Below, piece after piece: positions 8,422 through 16,612 of a DNA stretch of 64,000 nucleotides. Origin of the DNA: Mycolicibacterium sp. YH-1. GTDB taxonomy: Bacteria > Actinomycetota > Actinomycetes > Mycobacteriales > Mycobacteriaceae. Positions within the stretch are counted from its first letter, which is position 1. Every line of letters starts with the position of its first letter. The position numbers and the translations under genes were made by a program. The stretch is taken from the NCBI RefSeq assembly GCF_022557175.1, contig NZ_CP092915.1, forward strand, positions 1,488,001-1,552,000, written 5' to 3'. The notes under the pieces were generated by a model. That model had not been told where the DNA came from. It made no database searches and saw only the letters and a list, made by a program, of their open reading frames with translations.

Positions 8422-9575
8422 TAGCGAGCTCCTTCGAATTCGATGTGCTGGCCTGGGGCGAATCGGTCCAACGACTTCGCGACGGCGTGACGGACCAGGT
8501 GGGCCGTCAGCGCCGGGTCCTCTGCGCACCGATGATCGATTTGGTCGATCGCCACCACGTCGGCAAATGGGCCGTTGCCGTCGGCTTGGTCAAGGCGATT
8601 GGTGCCCACAATGGCCAGCGCAGGTACGCCAAGATCGGCGGCCAGCCTTGCGACCATGACCGGCCCCTTGCCTCGCAGGCTCTGGGAGTCGAGGCTTCCT
8701 TCCCCCGTTAGCACCAGATCGGCATCGGCGAGCACGTCGCGTGCACTGAGCATGTCCAGGAATAATTCTGCGCCGGAACGTAATTCGGCTCCGATTAACA
8801 TTCCGGCCCACGCCAGGCCGCCGGCCGCGCCGGAGCCGGGCGCCCGGTGCAGACCGATTTTCCTGAGGGTGGGCTCGACCGCGTCGGCCAGATGCCTCAG
8901 CGCCAAGGACAGCAATCGAACACCGCTGTCGTCGGCACCCTTTTGAGGGCCGAACACCTCGGCCGACCCGTCCGGGCCGACCATGGGGCTGTCGACGTCG
9001 CACGCCATCGTCATCTGCGTGGTGGCCAGTCGGGGGTCCAGCCCGCTGATGTCGACATGGGTCACCGACGGCAAAGCGCCGCCACCCACCCCGACCGGTG
9101 AACCAGATGCACCGAGTAGTCGTACACCCAGCGCGGTGAGCATTCCCGCGCCACCGTCGGTGGTCGCGCTGCCGCCGAGTCCGACGGTGATGTTCAGAAA
9201 GCCCTCGTCGAGCAGGGCGCGGATGACCACGCCGACACCCACGCTGGTAGCGGCGAGCGCGTCAGCGGGTGTCAGATGGGCGCCACCCATTCCGCAGATC
9301 GTTGCCACCTCGATGATCGCCTTCTCGTCCTTGACCGCGACGCGGGCGGTGACCGGTCGGCACCAGGCGTCAACACTGGGCACGCGCTGCTCAGTCCACC
9401 CGGATCGCAGTGCTGCGTCGACGCTGCCATCGCCTCCATCGGCGATGGCGAGGGGGACGGCCGCTTCCGCTGCGCCCACGTCAGCGCATCCGCGGGTCAT
9501 CGCGGCGACCGCTTCTTCAGCGGACAAGCTGCCCTTGAACTTGTCAGGTGCGAGAACGATCCGGGTGAATCCCAA
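8421..9575 (-). CDS. Glycerate kinase (GarK/GlxK family)
   Basis: A 384-residue kinase that phosphorylates D-glycerate. I assign a TTG start at 9575, because GGAGG precedes it by five bases and the following residues GFTRIVLAPDKFKGSLSAEE are the usual N-terminus of type I glycerate kinases. Other visible family motifs are ADGGDGSVDA, GLGGSATTDGGAGM, GSGAAGGLAW and LTGEGSLDSQS. The gene leads the operon continuing into the C69 peptidase and the NCS1 permease and is divergent from a GntR-type regulator. In other bacteria this kinase ends glyoxylate, allantoin or glucarate breakdown by feeding 2- or 3-phosphoglycerate into glycolysis. Confidence 0.88.
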   Translation of the reverse strand: MGFTRIVLAPDKFKGSLSAEEAVAAMTRGCADVGAAEAAVPLAIADGGDGSVDAALRSGWTEQRVPSVDAWCRPVTARVAVKDEKAIIEVATICGMGGAHLTPADALAATSVGVGVVIRALLDEGFLNITVGLGGSATTDGGAGMLTALGVRLLGASGSPVGVGGGALPSVTHVDISGLDPRLATTQMTMACDVDSPMVGPDGSAEVFGPQKGADDSGVRLLSLALRHLADAVEPTLRKIGLHRAPGSGAAGGLAWAGMLIGAELRSGAELFLDMLSARDVLADADLVLTGEGSLDSQSLRGKGPVMVARLAADLGVPALAIVGTNRLDQADGNGPFADVVAIDQIDHRCAEDPALTAHLVRHAVAKSLDRFAPGQHIEFEGAR

Positions 9576-9586
9576 TGTGTCCTCCG

Positions 9587-9670
9587 TCTCAGAATTGTTC
9601 GTCAAGTTATCACAGCCATCAAGTCGTCTTGTCGGTGGTTTCGCTGCCTCGCGGATATTCTGAGATCTCA
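9587..9670. promoter_or_regulatory. Divergent promoter region with candidate GntR operators
   Basis: The 118-base gap between glycerate kinase and the GntR gene contains TCTCAGAAT at 9587-9595 and its exact complement ATTCTGAGA at 9657-9665. The second copy runs into the perfect 10-bp palindrome TGAGATCTCA at 9661-9670. One half lies next to each gene start, as expected for a regulator acting on both. Binding is inferred. Confidence 0.4.
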
Positions 9671-9693
9671 CATGCGCTGAAAGGACCGTTGGC

Positions 9694-10353
9694 ATGCCGC
9701 TCGAACTCAAGACGCAGTCCGTCGGGGAAGCACTCATCGTTTCGTTACGCGAGCGCATCCTCACCGACGACATCCCCGCCGGTAGGCCGGTGACTGAGGC
9801 CTCGGTGTCCAGCGACTATGGGGTCGCGCGACAGACCGCAAAGGCCGCAATCGAGCACCTCGTAGCCGAGGGCCTCCTACAGCGCACGGCCCACCGAAGT
9901 GCGCGAGTGCCGATCTTGGACGAGAGCCAGGTAAAGGATCTCTACTTCGCGCGCCGCTTCCTGGAGAGCCACGCCTACGGCCTGCTCGCGCGGGATCGAC
10001 GGCTCGCCCACACGGTCGTGACCGCGCACGAGACGTTCAAGCGTGCTGCCAATGAGGGCGACGTCGTCACCGTCGTGGAGGCCGACATCCGTTTGCACAC
10101 TTGCCTAGTGGGGAGCCTGGGCAGCCCGCATCTAGACCGCGCACACTGCCTCGTCGTCAACGAAATGCGCCTGTGTCTGGCGCAGGTGCAGAGCCACCAC
10201 CTGCTCGATCCCGTCGAAATCCACGCCGAGCACGATGCGATCTTGAAGGCCATCGTCGACGGTGACGCTAACCGTGCGGCACAACTTGGAGACCAACACC
10301 TCGACCATGCCGAGCGGCGATTGCTCGAACACCTCGCCACCCGCGAGCGCTGA
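9694..10353 (+). CDS. GntR/FadR-family (FCD) transcriptional regulator
   Basis: A 219-residue regulator. The N-terminal winged helix (about residues 8-75) shows SLRERILTDDIPAGRPVTE and a recognition helix GVARQTAKAAIEHL. The C-terminal all-helical FCD effector domain carries the metal-binding pattern D...H...H...H (for example D at about 130, HTCL, HAEHDAIL and QHLDHAE). It is divergent from the glycerate kinase operon, the usual arrangement for local control, and probably represses that operon until a small acid or catabolite binds. It reads toward the DctA gene but 115 bases separate them, so control of dctA is possible but less certain. Confidence 0.87.
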   Translation: MPLELKTQSVGEALIVSLRERILTDDIPAGRPVTEASVSSDYGVARQTAKAAIEHLVAEGLLQRTAHRSARVPILDESQVKDLYFARRFLESHAYGLLARDRRLAHTVVTAHETFKRAANEGDVVTVVEADIRLHTCLVGSLGSPHLDRAHCLVVNEMRLCLAQVQSHHLLDPVEIHAEHDAILKAIVDGDANRAAQLGDQHLDHAERRLLEHLATRER

Positions 10354-10374
10354 CGTACCCCAGGGGCGGCCTGT

Positions 10375-10390
10375 ACTAAATGAACTAAAT
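10375..10390 (+). promoter_or_regulatory. AT-rich direct repeat upstream of the dicarboxylate carrier
   Basis: ACTAAAT occurs twice, at 10375-10381 and 10384-10390, with a nine-base period in otherwise GC-rich DNA about 80 bases before the carrier start. The octamer AATGAACT inside it (10379-10386) also occurs at 3849-3856, just upstream of the sensor kinase gene. It is a candidate site for the CitB/DcuR-type response regulator. Confidence 0.35.
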
Positions 10391-10468
10391 CGTGACCTGG
10401 CTCACTTCTGGGAACACCATCCTTGCAGACCACATCGAACCGATGCGCTGCGAGCAGGAGGAACTCCC

Positions 10469-11857
10469 ATGGCCACCCATCCGGACACATCCGCACCCCC
10501 GGACAACGAGAAGTCGGGGAAGCGGGACCGCACGCACTGGCTCTACATCGCCGTGATCGTCGCGGTCATCGCCGGTGTCGCCGTCGGTCTACTGGCCCCA
10601 GAGGTCGGCAAGAGCGTCGGCGCTCTCGGCACCATGTTCGTCAACCTGATCAAGATGATGATCGCGCCGGTCATCTTCTGCACCATCGTCTTGGGCATCG
10701 GATCGGTGCGCAAGGCCGCCACCGTCGGCAAGGTCGGCGGGCTGGCATTCGTCTACTTCCTGGGGATGTCGACGTTCGCCCTGGCGATCGGTCTGGTGGT
10801 CGGCAACCTCCTGCATCCCGGCACCGGCATGCATCTCACCGAATCCGCGTCGGGCAAGGGCGCCGAACTCGCTGAGACGGCCCACGAGGCCGGCGGCCTG
10901 CTGGACTTCGTCCAGGGCATCATCCCGGACACGCTGTTCTCGGCGCTGACAGCCGGCAGCGTGCTTCAGGCGTTGTTCATCGCCCTGCTGGTCGGATTCG
11001 CGCTGCAGGGTATGGGCACCGCCGGTGAGCCGGCACTGCGGGCGATCGCGTCGCTGCAGAAGCTGGTGTTCAAGGTCCTGGTGATGATCCTGTGGCTGGC
11101 GCCGATCGGTGCCTTCGGTGCGATCGCCAACGTCGTCGGCCAGACCGGCTGGACTGCCGTCACCCAGCTGCTCGGACTGATGCTGGGCTTCTACATCACC
11201 TGCGTGGTCTTCGTGTTCGGCGTGCTGGGAACGATCCTGCGGGTGGTCGCGGGGGTGTCCATCTTCAAGCTCGTGCGCTACCTCGCCCGCGAGTATCTGC
11301 TGATCGTGTCGACATCGTCGTCGGAGTCCGCGCTGCCGCGTCTGATCGCCAAGATGGAGCATCTCGGCGTCGAGCGCACGACGGTCGGCGTGGTGGTGCC
11401 CACCGGTTACTCGTTCAACCTCGACGGCACCGCGATCTACCTGACCATGGCGTCGCTGTTCATCGCTGGCGCCCTTGGCGATCCGCTGTCACTGGGTGAG
11501 CAGATCGGGCTGCTGGTGTTCATGATCGTCGCCTCCAAGGGCGCCGCCGGGGTCACCGGTGCGGGCCTCGCCACATTGGCCGGTGGGTTGCAAGCCCATC
11601 GCCCCGATCTGCTCGACGGTGTCGGTCTGATCGTCGGTATCGACAGGTTCATGTCCGAGGCGCGCGCGCTGACCAACTTCTCGGGTAACGCGGTGGCCAC
11701 GATCCTGGTCGGGTCGTGGACGCACACCATCGACAAGGACCGCGTCGATGAGGTGCTGCGCGGCGACGATCCGTTCAACGAGCTGACGATGGTCGACTCC
11801 GACCACGACGCGCGCGTCGAAGAGCCAAGGCAGGAGCGAGTCCCCGCCTCGGTGTAG
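10469..11857 (+). CDS. dctA: Dicarboxylate/amino acid:cation symporter (DctA-like)
   Basis: A 462-residue carrier of the SDF/DAACS family, starting at ATG behind GCAGGAGGAA. Eight or more hydrophobic segments and two re-entrant loops are expected. The family signatures are visible: the serine-rich STSSSESALPRL loop and GYSFNLDGTAIY, where the NLDGT residues bind substrate and cation. It imports C4-dicarboxylates (succinate, fumarate, malate) or acidic amino acids. The sensor kinase/regulator pair at 1547-3816 is of the class that controls such carriers, but here six kilobases of other genes lie between them. A long hairpin follows the stop codon. Confidence 0.87.
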   Translation: MATHPDTSAPPDNEKSGKRDRTHWLYIAVIVAVIAGVAVGLLAPEVGKSVGALGTMFVNLIKMMIAPVIFCTIVLGIGSVRKAATVGKVGGLAFVYFLGMSTFALAIGLVVGNLLHPGTGMHLTESASGKGAELAETAHEAGGLLDFVQGIIPDTLFSALTAGSVLQALFIALLVGFALQGMGTAGEPALRAIASLQKLVFKVLVMILWLAPIGAFGAIANVVGQTGWTAVTQLLGLMLGFYITCVVFVFGVLGTILRVVAGVSIFKLVRYLAREYLLIVSTSSSESALPRLIAKMEHLGVERTTVGVVVPTGYSFNLDGTAIYLTMASLFIAGALGDPLSLGEQIGLLVFMIVASKGAAGVTGAGLATLAGGLQAHRPDLLDGVGLIVGIDRFMSEARALTNFSGNAVATILVGSWTHTIDKDRVDEVLRGDDPFNELTMVDSDHDARVEEPRQERVPASV

Positions 11858-11864
11858 GGCGCGT

Positions 11865-11907
11865 CACGACGGACCCGGTCAGGTCAGCCTGGCCGGGTTC
11901 CGTCGTG
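11865..11907 (+). terminator. Hairpin terminator after dctA
   Basis: CACGACGGACCCGG pairs with CCGGGTTCCGTCGTG (one bulged base), 14-bp stem, beginning eight bases past the stop codon. No T-tract. Confidence 0.65.
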
Positions 11908-12003
11908 TCGGTGGGCTGCCGAGGTGAACCGGACGGCGCCACGTCTCGTTCTCCAGATGAACGGCTACGTCAGCCGGAACGGTCGGGGAGAAGGAGATTC
12001 GAC

Positions 12004-12321
12004 ATGCGTGCCGCACCCTTGAGCATTCTCGCGCTGGGCGCCGTGGCCATCGGTGTGCTCGTCGCTCCGGCGGCACTGGCCGCGCCCGGCTCGACATCGG
12101 CGATCGTCACCATCGGCCAACTCGAGGCGCAGGGCTTCGACGTCCGGGTGGATCGCATTGGTAGCGCACCACTTTCGGAGTGTGAGGTCACCAGCGTCCG
12201 CAACCCGCAGGAACAGACCCGGCTGGTCCGGGTGGACGGGCGACACGACGACCGCGACCGCTTCATCGAGGTGGTGGTGCGACGCTCCATCACGGTGTCG
12301 TTGGACTGCTCCAGCCGCTGA
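12004..12321 (+). CDS. Small secreted protein of the SVRNPQ family, copy 1
   Basis: A 105-residue protein starting at ATG after GAAGGAG. Signal peptide residues 1-27 with cleavage after ALAA. The mature part begins with a predicted helix (IGQLEAQGFDVRVDRIG), continues with CEVTSVRNPQEQTRLVRVDG and ends in a strand with a second cysteine (ITVSLDC). Two divergent or neighbouring genes at 12340 and 12731 encode clear paralogues with the same helix, the same C-x-VxSVRNPQ motif and the same final cysteine. The two cysteines probably form a disulfide. The family function is unknown to me. Confidence 0.75.
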   Translation: MRAAPLSILALGAVAIGVLVAPAALAAPGSTSAIVTIGQLEAQGFDVRVDRIGSAPLSECEVTSVRNPQEQTRLVRVDGRHDDRDRFIEVVVRRSITVSLDCSSR

Positions 12322-12339
12322 GCCTCGCGGAGATCGGCG

Positions 12340-12654
12340 TCAGCAGATCAGCGACACCGACACCGTCTGATTGGTCTGCGGGACGAGGATGCGGTCGCCA
12401 CCGAGGCCGGGGCCGACGTAGGGCACCAACTGCGATACCGACTGGGGGTTTCGCACACTGCTGACGGTGCACGATTCGATCGGGCCGGTGCCGATCTTGT
12501 CGAGTGTCACGGTGTAGCCCTCGGACTGAAGACGCGAGATGACCTCGCTCGCGGACTCCTCGTCGGCGCCTGCGACACCCGCCGTGGCGAGTGCGGCACC
12601 GAGGACCCCGGCCGTCGCGATGACCATCGGCGTGACCGCCCACCTACTACGCAT
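12340..12654 (-). CDS. Small secreted protein of the SVRNPQ family, copy 2
   Basis: A 104-residue exported protein. The start at 12654 is supported by AGGAGGCGCTG directly upstream; an ATG ten codons earlier lacks such a site. Signal peptide to about residue 30 (ATAGVAGADE). The mature part, ASEVISRLQSEGYTVTLDKIGTG, then CTVSSVRNPQSVSQLVPYV and the C-terminal VSVSLIC, matches copies 1 and 3 in order and spacing. It is convergent with copy 1 (18 bases between stops) and on the same strand as copy 3. No enzymatic motif is visible. The two-cysteine layout suggests one disulfide. Confidence 0.75.
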   Translation of the reverse strand: MRSRWAVTPMVIATAGVLGAALATAGVAGADEESASEVISRLQSEGYTVTLDKIGTGPIESCTVSSVRNPQSVSQLVPYVGPGLGGDRILVPQTNQTVSVSLIC

Positions 12655-12730
12655 CAGCGCCTCCTGTCGTGTCCAACCCATCATTCCCTAGTTAACCCGC
12701 GGGGGGAACCGGAGCGGCTCCGCGGGGCCC

Positions 12731-13054
12731 TCAGCCGGTGCAGTCCAGCGACACCGAGATCGACTGGCTGACGACCACCTCGATGAGTCGGTACTTCCGG
12801 TTGCCGTTCTCGTCCGGCTTGCCGTAGTAGTCGCGAATGGTGTCGGTCTGGACCTGCGGGTTGCGCACGCTGGTGACGACACAGTCGTTGATCCGGCCGT
12901 TGCCGACCCGGTCGACGTTCACGGTGTAGCCCTGCTCCTGCAACCGGCTGATCGTCTCCTGCGGCGTCTCGTCGGCGTGGGCCACGGCGACGGGTCCCAG
13001 CAGTAGCGCTGCGACGGAAGTGGCGAATGTGGCAAGAATTAATGACGGACGCAT
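12731..13054 (-). CDS. Small secreted protein of the SVRNPQ family, copy 3
   Basis: A 107-residue exported protein starting at ATG after AGGGGGCGCACC. Signal peptide ends near AVAHADE. The mature part shares ETISRLQEQGYTVNVDRVG, CVVTSVRNPQVQTD and the terminal ISVSLDC with its two neighbours. It also carries a slightly longer, charged insert (YYGKPDENGNRKYRL) between motif and tail. It is the closest to copy 1 at the C-terminus. The cluster probably arose by local duplication with one inversion. Role unknown; an extracytoplasmic binding or envelope function is only a guess. Confidence 0.75.
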   Translation of the reverse strand: MRPSLILATFATSVAALLLGPVAVAHADETPQETISRLQEQGYTVNVDRVGNGRINDCVVTSVRNPQVQTDTIRDYYGKPDENGNRKYRLIEVVVSQSISVSLDCTG

Positions 13055-13209
13055 GGTGCGCCCCCTATCTGCTGAAATGTTGAGCCTATTCCCCTTGTAG
13101 ATCGTCGACGGCTACCGATTCGTTCCACCGGCGCGAAGCCGGCTGTGACGGAACCGCCGACACCGCCGGTCCCCGGCGATAACATCGCGGCCAACCGAAG
13201 GGTGGAGTG

Positions 13210-14841
13210 ATGCTCAGCACAATGCAGGACGTCCCATTGACCGTTGCCGCGATCCTGCGACACGCAGTCGGTGTGAGCGGTGACCGCACCGTGACGACCG
13301 CGATGGGTGACGGGCGCTACCGCTCGACCAGCTACCGCGAACTCGGCGAGCAGGTCGGTCGGCTGGCGAACGCCTTGCGTGGCCTGGGCATCACGGGTGA
13401 CGATCGGGTCGGCACGTTCATGTGGAACAACGCCGAGCACCTCGCGGTCTACCTGGCGGCCCCGTCGATGGGCGCGGTGCTGCACACGCTCAACATCCGG
13501 CTCTCACCCGAACAGATCGCGTTCATCGCCAACGAGGCCGAGGACAAGGTGATCGTCGTCAACGTGTCGCTGACGGCCCTGCTGGCGCCCGTCCTCCCGT
13601 CGCTCGAGACCGTGCATACCATCATCGTGGTGGGCGACGGCGACCTGGCGCCGCTGACCGCCTCCGGCAAGACTGTGCTGCGCTACGACGAGGTGCTGGC
13701 CGGTCAGTCGCCGGACTTCGACTGGCCGGAGCTGAACGAAACATCCGCTGCGGCAATGTGTTACACCAGCGGCACAACCGGAAACCCGAAGGGTGTCGTC
13801 TACAGCCACCGGTCGACCTACCTGCACTCGCTGAGCTCCTGCACCACCAACGTGCTCGGCGTCGGCGTCGGCGACTCGGTGCTGCCGATCGTGCCGATGT
13901 TCCACGCCAACGCCTGGGGGCTGCCCTATGCCGCGCTGATGGCCGGCGCGGATCTGGTGATGCCCGACCGCTTCATGGACGCGGTGTCGCTCATCGACCT
14001 GATCGAGACCCGCCGCCCGACGGTGGCCGGGGCGGTGCCGACCATCTGGAATGACGTGCTTCACCACCTGGAAGGCCATCCGGGCCATGACATCTCGTCG
14101 CTGCGCCTGGTCGCGTGCGGCGGCTCGGCGGTGCCCCGGTCGCTCATGGAGGTGTTCGAGCAGCGCTATGGCGTACGGATCCAGCAGGCATGGGGGATGA
14201 CCGAGACGTCCCCGGTCGCGACGGTGGCGATTCCCGTGCCGGGCGTCTCCGAGGAACTGCACTGGGCGCTGCGCTCCTCCCAGGGGCGTCCGGCGTGTGG
14301 TGTCGAGGTTCGGATCGTCGATGACGAGGGAGACCCGATGTCACACGACGGCAAGGCCGTTGGCGAGATCGAGGTCCGCGGCCCATGGGTGACCGGGTCC
14401 TACTACCTCAACCGTGATGAGTCCAAGTTCGACAACGGCTGGCTGCGCACCGGTGACGTCGGCTGCATCGACCCGCTCGGCTACGTGACGCTCACCGACC
14501 GCGCCAAGGACGTGATCAAGTCCGGCGGGGAGTGGATCTCGTCGGTCGAACTGGAGAACCACCTGATCGCGCACCCCGCGGTGCTCGAGGCATCGGTCGT
14601 CGGCGTGCCCGATGACAGATGGCAGGAGCGGCCGCTGGCCGTCGTCGTCCTCAACGAGAACGCGCAGGCCACACCCGCCGAACTGCGGGAGTTCCTGGCC
14701 CAGCGCGTCGTCCGGTGGTGGCTGCCCGAACGGTGGACGTTCATCGACCAGGTGCCCCGGACCAGCGTCGGCAAGTACGACAAGAAGACCATCCGCGCCC
14801 GTCACGCCGACGGGGGCTACGAGGTGGTCACCCTCAGCTGA
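13210..14841 (+). CDS. fadD14: Fatty-acid acyl-CoA ligase FadD14
   Basis: A 543-residue AMP-forming ligase that activates fatty acids with ATP and CoA. The P-loop motif YTSGTTGNPKG lies near residue 190, followed by the adenylate-binding WGMTETSP near 325, the TGDVG hinge region and the catalytic lysine motif PRTSVGKYDKK at the C-terminus. I use ATG at 13210; a GTG one codon earlier is possible. Length and position before the Rv1059-like gene match M. tuberculosis fadD14 (Rv1058), although here four extra genes lie between the two. Substrate chain length cannot be read from the sequence. A long palindrome follows. Confidence 0.85.
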   Translation: MLSTMQDVPLTVAAILRHAVGVSGDRTVTTAMGDGRYRSTSYRELGEQVGRLANALRGLGITGDDRVGTFMWNNAEHLAVYLAAPSMGAVLHTLNIRLSPEQIAFIANEAEDKVIVVNVSLTALLAPVLPSLETVHTIIVVGDGDLAPLTASGKTVLRYDEVLAGQSPDFDWPELNETSAAAMCYTSGTTGNPKGVVYSHRSTYLHSLSSCTTNVLGVGVGDSVLPIVPMFHANAWGLPYAALMAGADLVMPDRFMDAVSLIDLIETRRPTVAGAVPTIWNDVLHHLEGHPGHDISSLRLVACGGSAVPRSLMEVFEQRYGVRIQQAWGMTETSPVATVAIPVPGVSEELHWALRSSQGRPACGVEVRIVDDEGDPMSHDGKAVGEIEVRGPWVTGSYYLNRDESKFDNGWLRTGDVGCIDPLGYVTLTDRAKDVIKSGGEWISSVELENHLIAHPAVLEASVVGVPDDRWQERPLAVVVLNENAQATPAELREFLAQRVVRWWLPERWTFIDQVPRTSVGKYDKKTIRARHADGGYEVVTLS

Positions 14842-14858
14842 CCGAACACCCGCCGACC

Positions 14859-14905
14859 GTGAAGAAGATGGCGACTTCCGAGCGGAAGGTCGCAATCTTC
14901 TTCAC
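14859..14905. terminator. Bidirectional hairpin between fadD14 and ltp1
   Basis: GTGAAGAAGATGGCGACTTC at 14859-14878 is nearly the complement of the arm ending at 14905 (mismatch at one position, one bulge), with a short GAGCG loop. It lies in the 78-base gap between two convergent genes. Confidence 0.65.
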
Positions 14906-14919
14906 GTTCGAGGGAGGGG

Positions 14920-16119
14920 TTACCTGTCGGCGCGCTGGTAGGCGGTGACGACGGCCGCGCCGCCGAGGCCGATGTTGTGCTGCAGGGCGGCGGTGACGCC
15001 GTCGACCTGACGCTTGTCCGCGGTGCCGCGCAGCTGCCAGGTCAGCTCGGCGCACTGAGCCAGCCCGGTGGCGCCAAGCGGGTGACCCTTGGAGATCAGG
15101 CCGCCCGACGGGTTGACCACCCAGCGTCCGCCGTAGGTGGTGTCACCGTCGTCGATCAGCTTGGGTGCCTCGCCCTCACCACACAGGCCCAGGGCCTCAT
15201 ACAGCAGCAGTTCGTTGGCCGAGAAGCAGTCGTGCAGCTCGATGACCTGGAAGTCCTCGGGGCCGAGCCCTGACTGGGCGTAAACCTGTTGGGCGGCTTG
15301 CACGTTCATGTCATAGCCGATGATGTTGGCGGCGCTGCCGTCGAATGTGCTGGCGAAGTCGGTGGTCATCGACTGGCCGACGATCTCCACGGCCTGGGCG
15401 GCGAGCCCGTGCTTGGCCACGTAGTCCTCGCTGACCACGATCGCCGCGCCCGAGCCGTCCGAGGTCGGCGAGCACTGCAGCTTGGTCAGCGGGTCCGAGA
15501 TCATCCGCGCGCCGAGAATGTCCTCGAGCGAGTACTCGTCCTGGAACTGCGCATACGGGTTGTTGACCGAGTGCTTGTGGTTCTTGTAGCCGATCTTGGC
15601 GAAGTGCTCGGCGGTGGTGCCGTACTTCTTCATGTGCTCGCGACCCGCGGCGCCGAACATCCAGGGCGCCACCGGGAATGCGAACTCGTCGATCGCCGCG
15701 AGCGCCTTGACGTGGTTGCCCAGCGGCGACTCCCGGTCCTGCGCGCCGCCACCAAGCGAGCCCGGCTGCATCTTCTCGAAGCCCAGCGCCATGACACAGT
15801 CGGCCAGCCCGCCGCGGATGGACTGCGCCGCCAGGTAGAGCGCCGTGGATCCCGTCGAACAGTTGTTGTTGACGTTGACGATCGGGATACCCGTCATGCC
15901 CAGCTCGTAGAGCGCCCGCTGCCCGGACGTCGAGTCGCCCGAGCAGTATCCGACGTAGCCCTGCTCGACCTCGGTGTAGGCGAAACCGGCGTCCTCGAGT
16001 GCCTTGGTGCCCGACTCCTTCGCCATCTGCGGGTAATCCCAGCCCTCGCGGCTACCGGGCTTCTCGAACTTCGTCATACCCACACCCACGACGAAGACGC
16101 GGTTCTTGGCTTTCGGCAT
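14920..16119 (-). CDS. ltp1: Thiolase-fold lipid-transfer protein (Ltp1-like)
   Basis: A 399-residue SCP-x type thiolase. The nucleophilic cysteine is C87 in NNNCSTGS. The HDCFSANE motif replaces the usual NEAF box, as is typical for SCP2-thiolases, and GHPLGATG supplies the catalytic histidine. These proteins act on branched or sterol-side-chain beta-ketoacyl-CoAs, as thiolases or as retro-aldolases with a DUF35 partner; no DUF35 gene is adjacent. Length and sequence features fit M. tuberculosis Ltp1 (Rv2790c), so this gene is out of place relative to that genome. The start ATG has no strong ribosome site, but the N-terminal [15 protein letters not shown] is in the expected position. Confidence 0.8.
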   Translation of the reverse strand: MPKAKNRVFVVGVGMTKFEKPGSREGWDYPQMAKESGTKALEDAGFAYTEVEQGYVGYCSGDSTSGQRALYELGMTGIPIVNVNNNCSTGSTALYLAAQSIRGGLADCVMALGFEKMQPGSLGGGAQDRESPLGNHVKALAAIDEFAFPVAPWMFGAAGREHMKKYGTTAEHFAKIGYKNHKHSVNNPYAQFQDEYSLEDILGARMISDPLTKLQCSPTSDGSGAAIVVSEDYVAKHGLAAQAVEIVGQSMTTDFASTFDGSAANIIGYDMNVQAAQQVYAQSGLGPEDFQVIELHDCFSANELLLYEALGLCGEGEAPKLIDDGDTTYGGRWVVNPSGGLISKGHPLGATGLAQCAELTWQLRGTADKRQVDGVTAALQHNIGLGGAAVVTAYQRADR

Positions 16120-16171
16120 TGCTGATCCCTTCGCGACGCTGCGTTTCTTGCAACTTACAACGCGGCCGGGA

Positions 16172-16510
16172 TCACTCGAACAGGTCGGTGTGCTCCGGGC
16201 AGTAGTTCTCCACGGCCGAGACCACGAACACCGCCGCCTGATGTTCCGAGAGATCGGTGTAGGTCAGGATCTCGCTGCCCAGGTCCGGCAGGGAGACACC
16301 GTCGTCCAGTGCTGCGCAGACGTAGTGCCCATTGGAGATGGCCGTGGCCGGACTGTCGAATCCGATGCCCTCGGCGCTGATGGCGTCGAGAAACGAGGCG
16401 TCCGATGAGCGCAGCGCACTGGCGGTGCCCGCCAGCCCGAGCGCGGCCACACCGAGCGCACCCGCCATGAGCGCTGTTGCGGCGGTGAGCCCGATCCGAA
16501 TGCTGAACAT
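16172..16510 (-). CDS. DUF732-family secreted protein
   Basis: A 112-residue exported protein starting at ATG after AGGAGCACCC. The signal peptide runs to about residue 33. The mature part has the DUF732 pattern: [15 protein letters not shown], then an [15 protein letters not shown] stretch, and the C-terminal [11 protein letters not shown]. The two cysteines (near residues 65 and 104) would form a disulfide. Mycobacteria carry many such proteins and their function is unknown. It lies between ltp1 and the pknH-embR pair on the same strand. Confidence 0.82.
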   Translation of the reverse strand: MFSIRIGLTAATALMAGALGVAALGLAGTASALRSSDASFLDAISAEGIGFDSPATAISNGHYVCAALDDGVSLPDLGSEILTYTDLSEHQAAVFVVSAVENYCPEHTDLFE

Positions 16511-16612
16511 GGGTGCTCCTGGTGATGTCGTGTCGCTCCGGGTGTTCCCGGACTGACATCACCATCCGTCGGACCTCTTGAGGAATTCTTGTCGAATCCT
16601 TGGTGCCCGCGA

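Noticed and set aside
13039..13485. Minus-strand frame opposite the start of fadD14
   Set aside because: It overlaps a well-supported ligase gene and shows only the codon-shadow composition.
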